Part shown: positions 1 to 11,557 of the stretch, piece after piece | Numbering within the stretch: position 1 is the stretch's first letter | How the letters are laid out: every line of letters begins with the position of its first letter | Source of the DNA: Rhododendron vialii | Taxonomy: Eukaryota > Streptophyta > Magnoliopsida > Ericales > Ericaceae | Reading direction: 5' to 3' | Length of the DNA: 64,000 nucleotides | NCBI RefSeq assembly: GCF_030253575.1 | Contig: NC_080557.1 | Location: 15,352,001 to 15,416,000 of the forward strand | The notes under the pieces: model-generated | Told to the model about the DNA's origin: nothing | Databases searched by the model: none | Seen by the model: the letters and a program-made list of their open reading frames with translations, nothing else | Made by a program: the position numbers and the translations under genes

Positions 1-395
1 AAACATAGAGTGAACGCAAATTTTACGTGGTTTCCTAAAGAATGGATACATCCATGAACAATGGATTTTACTATGAAATCAGGGAGGAAAATACTCAAGT
101 CACCCTACTCAACCTCACACTCTCACAGCTCTCTTTTCTCTCTATTTCCCACTGCTCACTTTTTTCCCCACATATCAATACAATACATGCACATACATAT
201 TTATACCTAAAACAAGTGCATCCATCTACCCCACACCTTACTACTAATGGGCAACCTTTGGAGATTTTGCATAGCTGCCAACTTTGACATTTTGCTTTCC
301 TTCTTTTCGGCCAGCCTCATTTTTCCCTTCAAGCCAACCCACACATGGGCGGCTAAATCACATCCCCACAATAATTAAATTTAATATTTCAACAC
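1..395. other. Unassigned AT-rich sequence
   Basis: I see no credible gene here. The short open frames have no recognisable domain. The motif acgtggtttcc near position 28 resembles the transcribed part of copia LTRs, so this may be degraded LTR sequence, but no boundary can be placed. Confidence 0.3.
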
Positions 396-810
396 TGTTG
401 AAATATGGTAAGTTTGATTTACATGTGAAAAACATGTTCAAGGATTTGTCAAGAATTTGGATCAGACTAAGAGATTTTGTCAAAGATTGGTTGGATAAGA
501 TTGGTCTTGAAAGTCTAATCTGGTAGCCATGCAGGTGATCCCATGAGATTTGTCTTTTGTTTGATTTAGAACTTGTACATATCCTATATATATGTGTACA
601 AGTCGTAGTGTAAATTTGTGGGAAGTTAAGGAGAACAAGAGTAAAAGAGAGCAGAGAGGAAGAGAGAATCACGGAGCCCCTGCACAGGACTCCCCCACCA
701 CCAGTGAATGTGAGAAATAGAGTTGTGAGGTGTGAGTGAGTAATGTATAATTTCGTGAATGTATTTGTGTTAGAAATTAATAAAAGTTGAGGTGTGAGTG
801 AGTAATATGT

Positions 811-1026
811 ATTGGCAGGGCTAGTAATTCTTTTGCTGTTCTTCAAGATGCCTCTGGGCTTATAGAGGAGGTATCGACTATCCTCCCTTCTGTTGAGGAG
901 TTTGATGCTGGCTTGGTACTAGACACTGTTGCAGATGACCTTGTCCCTAAGAGAGGTAAGAGCAAAGCCAAAGGAAACTCAGGAAAGGTTACTGGTAAGG
1001 CAAAAGGGGGTAAGAACAAACGTTAA
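811..1026 (+). pseudogene. LINE-A ORF1, C-terminal fragment
   Basis: An open frame enters at the truncated 5' end of the LINE and stops at taa 1024-1026. It begins with a segment containing NSFAVL, a motif common just after the zinc knuckle of plant LINE ORF1 proteins, and ends in a Lys/Gly-rich basic tail (KAKGNSGK, KGGKNKR). The DUF4283 and zinc-knuckle parts are missing through 5' truncation. The ORF2 start codon at 1028 follows the stop by one base, which is the compact ORF1/ORF2 arrangement expected for this class. Confidence 0.65.
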
Positions 1027-1027
1027 A

Positions 1028-4000
1028 ATGGTTAAGATTGGTGCGTGGAACATAAGGGGTTTGAATGATCCCCTCAAGCAAAAAGAGGTCAGGAGTATTA
1101 TTTTTTCAAATAAATTTAGTCTGATGGGTGTAGTTGAGACTAAAGTTAGATCACCTAACATTCAAGCTACTGTTACTAACTGTTTTCCTAAAGATTGGTT
1201 GTGGATGGATAATTTCACTAATGGCCCGGTGGCTAGGATTTTGTTGGGTTGGGATAAGGAAGTATTTTCTGTTCAAGAGGAGTTTAAATCTGAACAACTT
1301 CTGATTGTAAAAGTGGAGCTTTGTCAGGGCAACAAAAGTTTTCTACTCTCTGTAGTCTATGGTCACAATAGTTTCATTGATCGAAGAGTGTTATGGAGAG
1401 ATCTTAGGGCTGTTCATCAGAGTCACCCTAATAGTGCTTGGCTTTAAATGGGTGACTTTAATACTGTTCGACTCAGTTCTGAAAGGTTAGTTGGTTTTGA
1501 TCCCTTAGCTGCGTCAGAGTTCAATCAATGTCTTAGAGATATATCTCAGGATGACCTTCCCATCAAAGGTTTCTGGTACACTTGGACTAATAAAAGGGGA
1601 GGGGCAGGTGACAATAAGAGCAAGCTGGATCGAGTCCTTTCTAATATGGATTGGCTTGATTCTTTTCCACATGCTGAAGCTGTGTTTTTACCTCCAGGCA
1701 TCTCTGACCATTGTCTCATATCTGTTACTATGGTTCCTCCACTTAGAGGAAGAAAGCCTTTTAAATTTTTTAACTTCTGGTTGCAACATCCCCAGTTCCA
1801 ACAAATTCTGGTTTCTTCTTGGAATGAGGGAGTGGAGGGTACCCCAATGTATGTTTTGACTTCTAAATTGAAGAGGCTTAAGGGTGTGTTGAAAAGTATG
1901 AACTTGAAATGTTATTCCAACATTAGTAGTAGGGTTGCAGAGGCTAGAGAGAAACTTCTGTTCACTCAATCTCTATTGTTTGCTACCCCTTTTGATGAAG
2001 TTCTGTGTCAGCAAGAAAAAGATCTAGTGGGCAAATATGTGGAGCTAAGGACGGCTGAGGAGTCATTTATGCAACAAAGATCAAGGATTAAATGGTTGGC
2101 TTTGGGGGATCAGAACACTAGGTTTTTTCACCAAAAGGTTTGTGCTAGAAGAGCTACAAATACTATTCTCAGTTTAAATGATGTAAATGGCAACAGAGTT
2201 GAAGATCCTGAAGCAATTAAAACCCTTATCATTGATTATTATACAAGACTTTTGGGTACAGCTCATGAGGGTAGAGTGGATGCTACAAAGCAATTGCAGC
2301 ATGCTATTTCTACTAGGATTTCTGAGCCTGATCAGCTCATGTTGATTAAGCCTGTCACTGATGAGGAAATTAAGAAAGCTCTATGGTCTATTAATGGGGA
2401 TAAAGCACCAGGTCCAGATGGCTACAACTCTATGTTCTATCAAAAAAATTGGGAGGTGGTAAGTCCTAGTTTGATTGCTGCCGTCTCATCTTTTTTCAAG
2501 TTTGGCTTCTTGCTCAAAGAATGGAACACAATTGCAATTTCTCTGATTCCCAAGGTGAGTGCCCCTCTGAGTGCTAAAGACTTTAGGCCTATTTCTTGTT
2601 GTAATGTTACCCTCAAATGTGTTACTAAAGTCTTAGCAAATAGATTACAAACTCTTCTGCCTCACATCATCAACAAGGCTCAATCCGCTTTTGTTAAAGG
2701 CAGATCTATCATTGATAACGTGTTATTAATGCAAGAGTTAGTGCGAGGGTATCATAGAGACAATGATGTTCCTAGATGTGCTCTTAAGCTTGATCTCATG
2801 AAGGCTTATGACTCAGTGGACTGGTCTTTCCTTTTTGATACCATGAGGGGTATGGGTTTCCCTGATTTATATATCCATTGGGTTCATCAATGTGTGACCA
2901 CAGTCAGATATTCAATTGTGATTAATGGGTCTTTAGAAGGTTTCTTTCAAGGCCAAAGAGGATTGAGACAGGGAGATCCTACCTCCCCCTGCATATTTCT
3001 CATTGTGATGGAAGCCTTCTCTACTTTGTTGCAACACAGAATTTTTTTGGGACAGTTCACCTACCGTCCCAAATGCAGGGCGATTAATCTCCACCATCTA
3101 GTGTTTGCTGATGATTTGTTTGTCCTTTGTGGTGCTACTGGCCCCTCTTTCTCTCTTCTTAATTAATTGCTTAAAGACTTCCATGCTTATTCTGGGCGTC
3201 AACCTAATATGGCCAAGAGCTCAATTTTTTTTGCTGGGGTTTCTGAGGTGACGAAGGGATCCTTAAAGGACATTCTTCCTATTCCTGAAGCTAGTCTTCC
3301 TGTAAAATACTTAGAGGTTCCCCTTATCTCTACAAGGTTAAAAGCTGCTGATTGTTTAGTTCTTAAAGAAAAGATTCTAAGAAGACTTCATGGGTGGTCC
3401 CACATGCAGTTGACTTATGGAGGGGGAGCCCAACTTATTCAGTCTGTGTTGTTTAGTATTCAGGTCTATTGGAGTTCTATCTTCATTATCCCTAGTAAAA
3501 TAGTGAAGGAGATTGAGAGTACTTTGATGGCCTTTCTCTGGTCAGGATTTGATCTAAATCACAAAGCTGCAAAGGTGAAATGGGAGCATGTTTGTTGTCC
3601 AAAAGAAGAAGGGGGCCTGGGTTTTAGAAAAATCAAAGAATGGAATCGAGCAGCAATGATGCGACACCTATGGGCTCTGAGCATGAAAGCTGACACTCTA
3701 TGGGTTAAATGGATCCACACTTACATTAAGGACCAGAATATCTGGGGTATGGAGGTCCCTAATGATGCCTCCTGGACCATCAAAAAAGTGTTAGAAATAA
3801 GGGAGTTTGGGCAATCTCTGATCCAATACAAGGTTGGCAATGGACAAGGGACTTTCTTATGGCATGACAATTGGCATCCCTTGGGTCCTTTATACAAGCG
3901 ATTTGGTGAAGAAGTGGTCTTTAATATGGGAAGATCCCTTCAAGCTAAGGTCTCTTCCATTATTTACCAAGGAACATGGAGATGGCCTAGAATCCGCAAT

Positions 4001-4677
4001 AGGGTCACTCAAGAAATAATCAGGCACACATCTGTTGAGCTAAAGCCTGACAGTTTGAGGGAAGATTATGTTGTTTGGTTGCCACATCCAAGTGGCAAAT
4101 ACTTGGTTGCTTCTGCGTGGGAAGTTTTGAGAAGTAGAAGACCAAGTATGCCATGGGCACCAATTGTTTGGTCCAAGCAAATGGTCCCAAGGTTGGCTTT
4201 TATACTTTGGTTGGCAGTCCAGAATAAGATGAACATTAAGGATAGATTAGTGAGTTGGGGAATGCAGATGGATGATACATGTGTACTGTGTAAGAATGCT
4301 AAGGAAACCCATCACCATCTTTTTTTCCAATGCTCCTTTTCTTCTATAGTTTGGCACCATGTCTTGGGGACAAATTCCATACCTGGTATACCTGACACTC
4401 TAACAGATATTGTGGAATGTTTGTCCGGAATGTGAAAACCAAGGACTTCAGATGTTTGATCCTCTCCAGTATGCTCGCAGCTACTGTGTATGGCATCTGG
4501 AGGGAAAGAAACGTTCGAGTATTCCAAAATCTACATACACAAGTTGATGTCGTCTCCCTCAATATTGTTAACTCCATTAGAGATTTCCTGTGTTCTAGAA
4601 GAAGAGTTAAGAAATCATCTTTGAACAGATCATTGAGAGTAAGCTGGAGGCTTCCTGAAAGTGTTTTCTCGATGTAA
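1028..4677 (+). pseudogene. LINE-A ORF2: endonuclease-reverse transcriptase, broken
   Basis: The order is an APE-type endonuclease (WNIRGLND start, VVETK, MGDFN, SDHCLIS), then reverse transcriptase (FRPISCCN, FVKGRSIIDN, KLDLMKAYDSVDW, GLRQGDPTSP and the catalytic FADD near 3110), then a zf-RVT domain (CVLCKNAKETHHHLFFQC) and a closing VYGIWRERN block. The frame is broken by taa at 1445-1447 just before MGDFN, by taa at 3164-3166 just after the FADD region, and by a frameshift near 4420-4435, after which the frame continues to 4677. The element is inactive. The intact core motifs suggest moderate age. Confidence 0.9.
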
Positions 4678-4856
4678 AGGGTTAATATACCTTAGATAGG
4701 CTCTTGTTTGCTTTGTTTCTTTCTTGGCCCCAGATTGTTTTTTTAGAGGGTTTTGATTTTACTGGGTATGCCCCTTTTAGTTTTGTATTTGGTTTGTGCC
4801 TTTTCAATAAAATGTTATTATCAAAAAAAAATATGTGCCGCTTCTGCTATCCAACA

Positions 4857-4870
4857 ATTGATATCAGAGC
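4857..4870 (+). other. Primer-binding site of the LTR element
   Basis: The sequence attgatatcagagc directly abuts the LTR end ccaaca. Plant LTR elements commonly prime on initiator tRNA-Met (tggtatcagagc), and this site differs at one or two positions. It defines the 5' side of the internal region, which shows no gag or pol. Confidence 0.6.
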
Positions 4871-5166
4871 GAGCCAAACGATCTTGGACAAAGAAACTCA
4901 AGACGAGAAGGACGGGCCATATGGGCCAAAGAAATTAGAGCCAGAATTGACGATCTGGAGAAAAGAATCGGAGTTGGAGTAGAAAGCGAAGATGATCGTG
5001 ATGTTGAGAGGCTTCGACGGTGGTAGAGATGTTGTCATGTGTGGCGGTGTTCCTCTGTTTTTCACAGAGGAGGAGAAGAAAGAGCTGAAAAATTAAGACG
5101 AAGAAGAAGAAAAGTTGCAGAAAAGAAAAAGAAAGAAAGAAGACTATGAAGAGAAGGAGGGTAGAC

Positions 5167-6821
5167 CTATGGTACACAACCCTTACTAATTGTGTACCGT
5201 ACGCACCATCTATATATTCTCTTGGATTTGAGATAATTAATCTTAACCGTTCAATTTTTTAATTAAAAAAAAAGGACAACCTTTCTAACTGGTCATCACT
5301 TACTCTATTGTTGAGTTTCTCTCTCTTCTATCTTTAATGGGCTTTCGAATGCGGTCCAATATCAATTTGGGTGGACTAGAAATTGGGGTTTTTAGGAGTA
5401 TATTTTTTTACTTTCTAAACTATTAAATTTAAAATTATGAAAATAATAAAATAATTTAAAACTAATTTAATAACTCGATAAAGTTAGACTGTTCGTTATG
5501 ATCAATTTTTTAGTCCAATTTGATCAACATGATATTATTAAATTTTAATGTCCTCTGATACGTACTTGTCAATATCCGATAATTTTTGATTTTAGTAACA
5601 ATGTTGAATATCGTAAGACTTGATATCCTAACGGTTTAGATCGATCATCCTAACAAAAAATTAAAAAAAAAAAACTTAAGTTAAAATTGGTCATACTTTT
5701 AACAGTCATACTCAACCCATTTCACCTGAAAGGTCGAACCCAAATCCTTGTCTTGAGACAGTTGAATAATTAATTTTTTAGTGAACTCTTATTTATCCAA
5801 GAAAAAATTGAGGGATTTTGATTTTGTGGATTAAATTTTTTAGAGAGAGAATTTGATTTGGAGAAATATTTTGAGAGGAAATTGCAATTGTATTAAAAAA
5901 TTTGGGTATAGTACTTACTTTTTGGTGAATTTCTTTGTGGAATTTTGAGCGAGAATTTCATTTTTAGTTTAAATTTTTGAGGTATTGTATAGGAAAAAAT
6001 TAAAATTTCAAAAAAATAATATGGATGGAATTGAAAATTAAGATAATATAGCAAAAATTTTAAATTTAAAAAAATAATGTGGCAGAAATTAAAAATAATT
6101 TTAGTTTAAATTTCGTACAACACATTGTGCTAAGGTAACGGCAATGTATGGTATTGTTACTGAATTTGTGGTTTTTTAGACATTTATAATTTTGCTTGGG
6201 TATAATTATTATTAATTGTGGTACGACATATTTTGATCTTATTACTGAATATTTTAATCGACTTCCTTTAGTACAACACATTGTGGTAAGAAAATGTCAA
6301 TTTATGGTATTGTTATAATTTGTGATATTTGCATATGTTTTCTTTTGATACGACACGTTGTGGTAAGTAAATGACAATTTTAGGTGTTGTCAAAACAATT
6401 GTGGTTATTTTATAAAATTTGTGGCATTTTACAAATATTTTTGGCTTGGGTATAACGATTATTGATTCTGGTACGACATATTTTGATTTTGTTACGGAAT
6501 ATCATACGAGTTAAAGAATTTTTGGTATGACTCATTGTAATAAGATAATGCCAATTTATAGTGTTGTCATAACATTTGTGAGTAGCCTCATTTAATTTTT
6601 GATATTGTACGTATATATTTAGTTGGGGTACAAGTATTATGGATTCTGTTACGAATAATTATGGTTACATAATAACAATATTTTTTAATTATGGGTAATC
6701 TGCTAATAACCTGTTCAACAAGTAAATTTTTAAGTACAAGTCGTAACTAACATCATAAATATGCATTAAAAAATCATAAATTGTCATAATTTAGACGTAT
6801 GGTATACTCTGTGTACCATAG
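5167..6821. mobile_element. Non-autonomous TIR DNA element, 1.65 kb
   Basis: The ends are inverted: ctatggtacaca at 5167-5178 and tgtgtaccatag at 6810-6821. Just inside the left end ggtacacaa pairs with ttgtgtacc (5171-5198). The interior is AT-rich and non-coding. From about 6110 to 6660 it holds degenerate repeats: acacattgtggtaag-type units near 6115, 6272, 6338 and 6522, and cttgggtataa-type units near 6196 and 6446. Subterminal repeats of this kind suit a MULE-like or similar element. No clear TSD was found, and a similar purine-rich stretch (gttgcagaaaagaaaaa) lies on both sides. The superfamily is uncertain. Confidence 0.55.
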
Positions 6822-7670
6822 TTTTTTCCGAAGAGGAAGAATTGTTGCAGAAAAGAAAAAAAGAAAAAGTATAGTGCTGTATGCAAGTGTGCTGGCTGTC
6901 GGCAGAGGAAGAAAAAATGAAGCAATAATATGATGGGTCATTTATTATTGAATGGCTCGTGGGTTGTTTCACCAGTGGGAGGGTTTGGTAAAAACCAAAA
7001 TTATCCAGTGTGGGTGGTACCATGTGTGGTATGGTGCAACCATATGAGCGAACAGTACCCCACGATGAGTTGATGAGAAAAGGACTCACCAAGGGATTTG
7101 AAGACGAAGTTTTGACGAGAATCTGATGGAGTAAACAAGACGATGTGATCACGGCCGACGAGACGGAGACGATGTTTTGGCTACCCATAGCCAAGTGATG
7201 GACGAGACGCGACGGAGGAAAATCGGATGTGATTTTGCCAATATTTGACGAGAGGTTTTTTGCACTCCATGCCTAAAATCAAAGATGACGGACGAGACGA
7301 GGCGTGATGTGAGATTTTTGGCCAAAAAATGACGATGGATAGAGAACGAGCCTTGTAGGCCTAAGAAGACGAGACTTAACGTGAGACGAGACGTAAAGAG
7401 ATGACAAAAAAATTGGCCAGCCACTAGCGGTTCAAGTTATGTTCGGACCTAAGTTCGAAATATGGAATAAGGAGCAACGTACTTCTTGTGTGACGAGATC
7501 AACCAACAGAGTGGATGAAGAGGCTCGAGGAGAAGGAGCCAAGATGAACAATAGGCGGTAGTTCTAGTGATGAGAGACAGACAGAAAAGCCCGTTAGGCT
7601 TAGAAACGACGAGACGGTAGAAATGAGATGAGACTGATGCATCAAACAAGAGAATCAAGCTTAAGAGGGA
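6822..7670. other. Non-coding internal region of the LTR element
   Basis: No retroviral domain is visible on either strand. From 7155 to 7630 the motif gacgaga and close variants (gacgagacg, gacgagagg) recur about ten times at irregular spacing. The segment ends in a purine-rich aagcttaagaggga directly before tgttgaaatatgag at 7671, as expected for a polypurine tract before a 3' LTR. This suggests a LARD/TRIM-like element without its own enzymes. Confidence 0.4.
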
Positions 7671-8096
7671 TGTTGAAATATGAGAGCAAGAAGTGAAGGT
7701 GTGAGTTGAAACTTGAGGTGAGCTTGCTATTTATAGGCAATAGTCTTGGCTCCCTCCCCCTCCATATGGCCGGCCTCCCTCTCCTCTCTTTTCCCCATGG
7801 ATTTTGCTCCATAGTCTTGTCATTTCAAGACTTTAATCAAAGTCCTAGCATTTCTTCACTTGTCAATCCAATAATAGGCCAAATCCTAGGTTATAATAAA
7901 GGTTTTATGGCTTGTCAAATCCTAGAATGGGTTGGCTTGTAAGAAAGAATAACGTCATTGGCTAGGATTATACTTAAAGTGGTCTAGTCATGGGTTGTCA
8001 AGTAGAATCTAGGTTGAGTGTACAATAAGTAGCTTGTGTAAGTGTCCAAAATTTGCGCACACACACACACACTCTCCCTCTCTCTCCCCATTCGGC

Positions 8097-8173
<77 letters not shown>

Positions 8174-8960
8174 ACATGTATATATATGTGTGTCTAGGAA
8201 AGTAAGTTTAGGATTATTAGGTTTAAGGCTAAAATCCTAGGGTTGCATGCATGCATGGCTAGGTTAACTAGTTTTGGAAGCAAAATGATGAGATTCTTGG
8301 CCCATGATTATGTATGGTCAAATCAAAGCCTTATTGGCAACTTGATAATCAATGACCAAATGGTCAAAAATTTTCCTAGCGTTTATGGACCAAAGGGCAA
8401 AGGAATATGGGTTATAATTAGGGTTTGAAATGACTTGTCATGGGAGTAAAATGATTACTCCTATGGTCTAATGGTCCGATAGGGTTTGGAGGAGTTCATA
8501 AGGTTCAAAGATGATCTAAAAGGTCCAATTAGGGTTAGGGTAATGTAACTAGGTGAATCAGTGGTCCGGTTCCTCCAACTAATCGGTTGGAAACTAACTC
8601 TACTTGCCAAGTAGGATTTCTAGCCCAGAAATATAATTTAAAGATTTTATCTAACTCGTTAGGAAGATATACAAGTGCTTTTATAAGCATACTTTTTTTT
8701 AGAAAATGACTAGATTGCTCGGTGTGAAAGATATAGTTTTATAAGTCTCAAATCTAATTATGACGGATTATAAAAATTAAAAAAAATATTTTAGTAGTAA
8801 ATCTAAGTAATTAAAATAAAATTTAAATATTTAACGAAATTTTTATTTACCAAAAATCAGGGTCGTTACATGTGTAATTTCGTAAATGTATTTATGTTAG
8901 AAATCAATAAAAGTTGAGTTTGTTCAGTGCATGAATTTGTGCCACTTCTGCTTTCCAACA
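7671..8960 (+). mobile_element. Right LTR region, probably with nested LTR material
   Basis: It begins tgttgaaatatg, like the left LTR at 396, and closes with 8872-8960, which resembles the left LTR end (taatttcgtaaatgtattt ... ctttccaaca). The middle does not match the left LTR. It ends in gggtcgttaca at 8871, a common terminus of other plant LTRs, so a second LTR may be nested or recombined here. A TATA-like ctatttatagg lies near 7726. Boundaries inside this block are uncertain. Confidence 0.4.
8055..8195. repeat. Compound microsatellite (CA)n-(CT)n-(TA)n-(TG)n
   Basis: CA repeats at about 8057-8072, CT repeats at 8101-8129 and TA repeats at 8135-8165, followed by TG-rich sequence. The apparent 68-aa frame across it is a microsatellite artefact. 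Confidence 0.9.
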
Positions 8961-9339
8961 ATCCAAACATTTGAGATCTGGGGATGCTGGAAAGCAGCTA
9001 TACCTGTAGAGTGCTGTGTGCACCACCACAGTCGTCCAAAAGTATTTTCAATAGTTTGGATTAAAAACGAACTCTTTCGGGAAAAAAGTTAACTCTTCAC
9101 TAGAAGAGTTTGTTTTCAATTTGAACCATTGATTGCTGCAATGGATGATTCGAAGGCGCCCTACAAAGCGCTCTACATGAAGCTACTTTGCAGCATCCCT
9201 GGATCCGCATCTGAGATCTATCCACCAAAGGCATGGCAAAAGCTTAATACAAGACTACTTAGACAATCGAACTTCGACGAATAAAAATCCAAATTTTGAT
9301 TTTTGGTATTTTTTTTTATATAGTCTATCTAATAAGTTT
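8961..9339. other. Unassigned sequence between LTR and duplicated flank
   Basis: No gene or clear repeat end is visible. If the duplication model is right, a COMT copy once lay on this side of 9340, but no COMT motif can be read here. Confidence 0.3.
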
Positions 9340-10621
9340 TTCCTTTGTATTTAATGTTTCTTGAGCCCAGATCAATCCTCTTATCATTCGAACTATAAAT
9401 TTCAAAATTCCATCATGTTATAAGTTTATTTGAATAAGTAAGTAAAACTAGACTACACCATCATTTTAGTGATAACAATGATTGGAGCAATTCATCTTGT
9501 AGATCTCCTCAAGAATATTGATCATGGCAAAAAAAACATGTCTAACAGGATATCGATAGATATGTTTTTCATGTCCATTCATCAGGAGGAAAAAAGAAAA
9601 ATCTGACACACTAGATTTTCTACTCGTTATCTCAAGGTAAATAGATCGATTCAAAATCATATGTATTGATATCCAATCAACTTGAATTATATTGTGGTTA
9701 TGATCAGTATTGTGCTCCCATAATAGGGCCCTTGAGGGCATCCTAAAGCTGTTAGTCCCTTGAGAAGATAACAAAAAAACGCGAAATACTTAACCATGTT
9801 AAATTTATTGTTCAAACATGCACTCCTGGAAATCAACTACAGTATAATGCCTCATATAGACTACTGGTCCAATAATTTGTTGGAGCCTATAATCATGGCT
9901 CAAAATGGATTATTTAAAATTAGTGGTACTACCTTGCATAGTTTGCCATAACCAAAATATTACTTTTGTAGACATTAAACGTGCAACGAAATATTATGAG
10001 ACACCATACTGTTTCATGAAGATGACTCCTAATTCAGTTGGTAAAATAAGTACTAATAACTGCCCTTTTTTAAAGGAATTGAATTTGATTTTTACACTTC
10101 CTATGAATTCATGCATATTATTTTTTTAGTTTTTTAGTAAATGAATTTACAAAATAGTCCCGGCATGCATACACTTTTTATAAATTTTAGGAATTATTTC
10201 GTAAATTTACCTGCTAAAAGATGAAGAAAAAAGAGTGTTTGCATCAATTTGAAGAATGTAGATATCAATTTCCTTTCCTAAAATAATATAGAATATTTCA
10301 CGCATCTTTTTTCTTTTTTTTTTTGAACGGCGAAATCTTTCACGCGTCTTTTTCCTAGTGACTACAAAGACGCAAGGTTCCAGGTCCACCACTGGATTGT
10401 GTATGCACATCACATCGCTTTGATACTAATTATGGCAATGCCAAGGACAAAGAAAGGAGTAAATTATTCAATAGTTCTGGACTATATATCATGTAGCATG
10501 TTCATGTGATACTCTCAACCAATCACGTATAGGGAAATTTCATGGGTGGCACATAATCAACCTCTTTTGTTGAGCGGTTTGGAGACAAGGGTTGACTCAC
10601 TTAGCATGGGTAGTGATAATT
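9340..10621 (+). repeat. Segmental duplicate of the COMT 3' flank (copy 1)
   Basis: This stretch is collinear with 29975-31250. Both carry ccagatcaatcctct, then a shared series including aagtttatttgaataagtaa and aatcaactacagtataatgc, and both end near ttgactcacttag. Copy 2 sits just downstream of the COMT pseudogene. Copy 1 has no COMT beside it and runs directly towards ORS-A. A foldback-like stretch (about 10120-10215 and 30830-30925) is present in both. Short frames in it are not conserved between copies because small indels shift them, so I call it non-coding. Confidence 0.8.
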
Positions 10622-11025
10622 TAGGAAAAATTTCTTTTATATCCCTTCGACTTTGACCAAAAATTCATTTTGGTCATTCACCTTTCAATTTCGGCATAAA
10701 AATACTTCGACTTTTCAATATTTTTCAATGATGATTCTATCAACGGAATAAGAAAAAATGATGATTCTATCCCTTAAAGATCGCCCACACTGACCCCTTC
10801 ATCTATACAAAAATGTCTATGATAACCCCTTCATCTTGACACTCTTTATAAAAGAACGGTGCTGATTGTTTAACGGTTATAATTGAGGGGGTCTGTATGG
10901 TTGATTTTTAACTATTATGGTGTCTCCGTAGGAAAAAAAGTGGTAGTTGAGGGGGGTCTCCATGAACTTTAATCTATAAGTATCTCGTTGATGCCACCCG
11001 TGAAAATAAGTGCTTTTAAAATATA

Positions 11026-11250
11026 CTCCCTCCGTCCTAAATTCTTAGTCCTCTCAAGAAATTGGTTATATCTTTTAATTTATAAAGTTTTTTTTATATC
11101 ACATATGAATCTTGTTTGATAAATCTCACTTAATTTTATTAAACAAAGCTTTCGAAATCACAAAAAAAAAAAAAAACATTACTGATTGTGACATAAATAA
11201 CTGAGTCACACAAAAAGTGAAATATGACCAAGAATTCAGGATAGAGGAAG
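11026..11250. mobile_element. Stowaway-like MITE, shared by both ORS copies
   Basis: A TA target flanks ctccctccgtcc at the left, and a degenerate complementary end (gatagaggaag followed by ta) closes it at 11250. The orthologous element is at 42784-43002. It lies about 0.4 kb upstream of the ORS-A start codon and predates the duplication. Confidence 0.75.
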
Positions 11251-11378
11251 TAAGTATTTTTAGAAATATCCTGGGTCCGCCGTTGTTTACGCATGTATGT
11301 GAAATACGTTGTATATGAGTCATGAGACTTGTGTGTCAAACAACCCCGTGAAATCACACGTTAAATCTAAAATAACTA

Positions 11379-11501
11379 GAAAAATGATATTCGCATTCCA
11401 AAAATTGATGCAGGCACTCTAAAATCAATGTAATTCCAAAGCCATTTTCTTTTGTTTTTAAAGTGCCTGCATCAATTTTTGGAGTGTCAATATCATTTCC
11501 C
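11379..11501. mobile_element. Foldback MITE in the ORS-A promoter
   Basis: The element is almost a palindrome. The left arm (about 11381-11425, containing ccaaaaattgatgcaggcac) pairs with the right arm (about 11457-11500, containing gtgcctgcatcaatttttgg). The flanks carry an 8-bp TSD, aataacta (11371-11378 and 11502-11509). ORS-B has the empty site with one aataacta near 43128, so the insertion followed duplication. It sits about 50 bp upstream of the TATA box and could have altered ORS-A expression. Confidence 0.9.
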
Positions 11502-11549
11502 AATAACTAATGCCATTACGAAGGTGAACAATCTGCACTTGGGTTTATG

Positions 11550-11557
11550 TATATAAA
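11550..11557 (+). promoter_or_regulatory. TATA box of ORS-A
   Basis: The tatataaa in gtatataaagagagc lies about 90 bp upstream of the ATG. It is conserved with the ORS-B TATA box at 43175, which supports this as the ancestral core promoter. Confidence 0.7.

Larger units (their letters stand above)
811..4829 (+). mobile_element. L1-type LINE-A, 5'-truncated, inserted in an LTR
   Basis: This non-LTR retrotransposon starts inside the C-terminal part of ORF1, carries a nearly full ORF2, and ends with a 3' UTR and an A-run at about 4823-4831. The flanks aatatgt (804-810 and about 4830-4836) are a plausible short TSD, though the right copy overlaps the A-tail. Unlike the LINE at 23-29.7 kb it has no RNase H domain after the zf-RVT region, so the two belong to different LINE lineages. 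Confidence 0.85.
396..4856 (+). mobile_element. Left LTR of an old copia-like element, split by a LINE
   Basis: The LTR starts at tgttgaaatatgg (396) and ends in ccaaca (4856). It is followed at once by attgatatcagagc, which matches a tRNA-iMet primer-binding site. A LINE occupies 811-4829, so the true LTR is only about 435 bp. The stretch around 740-790 (taatttcgtgaatgtattt and onward) recurs at 8874-8920, near the other end of the element, before a similar terminus (gccacttctgctttccaaca). That supports a pair of related LTR ends. No matching 5-bp TSD was found. Confidence 0.55.
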
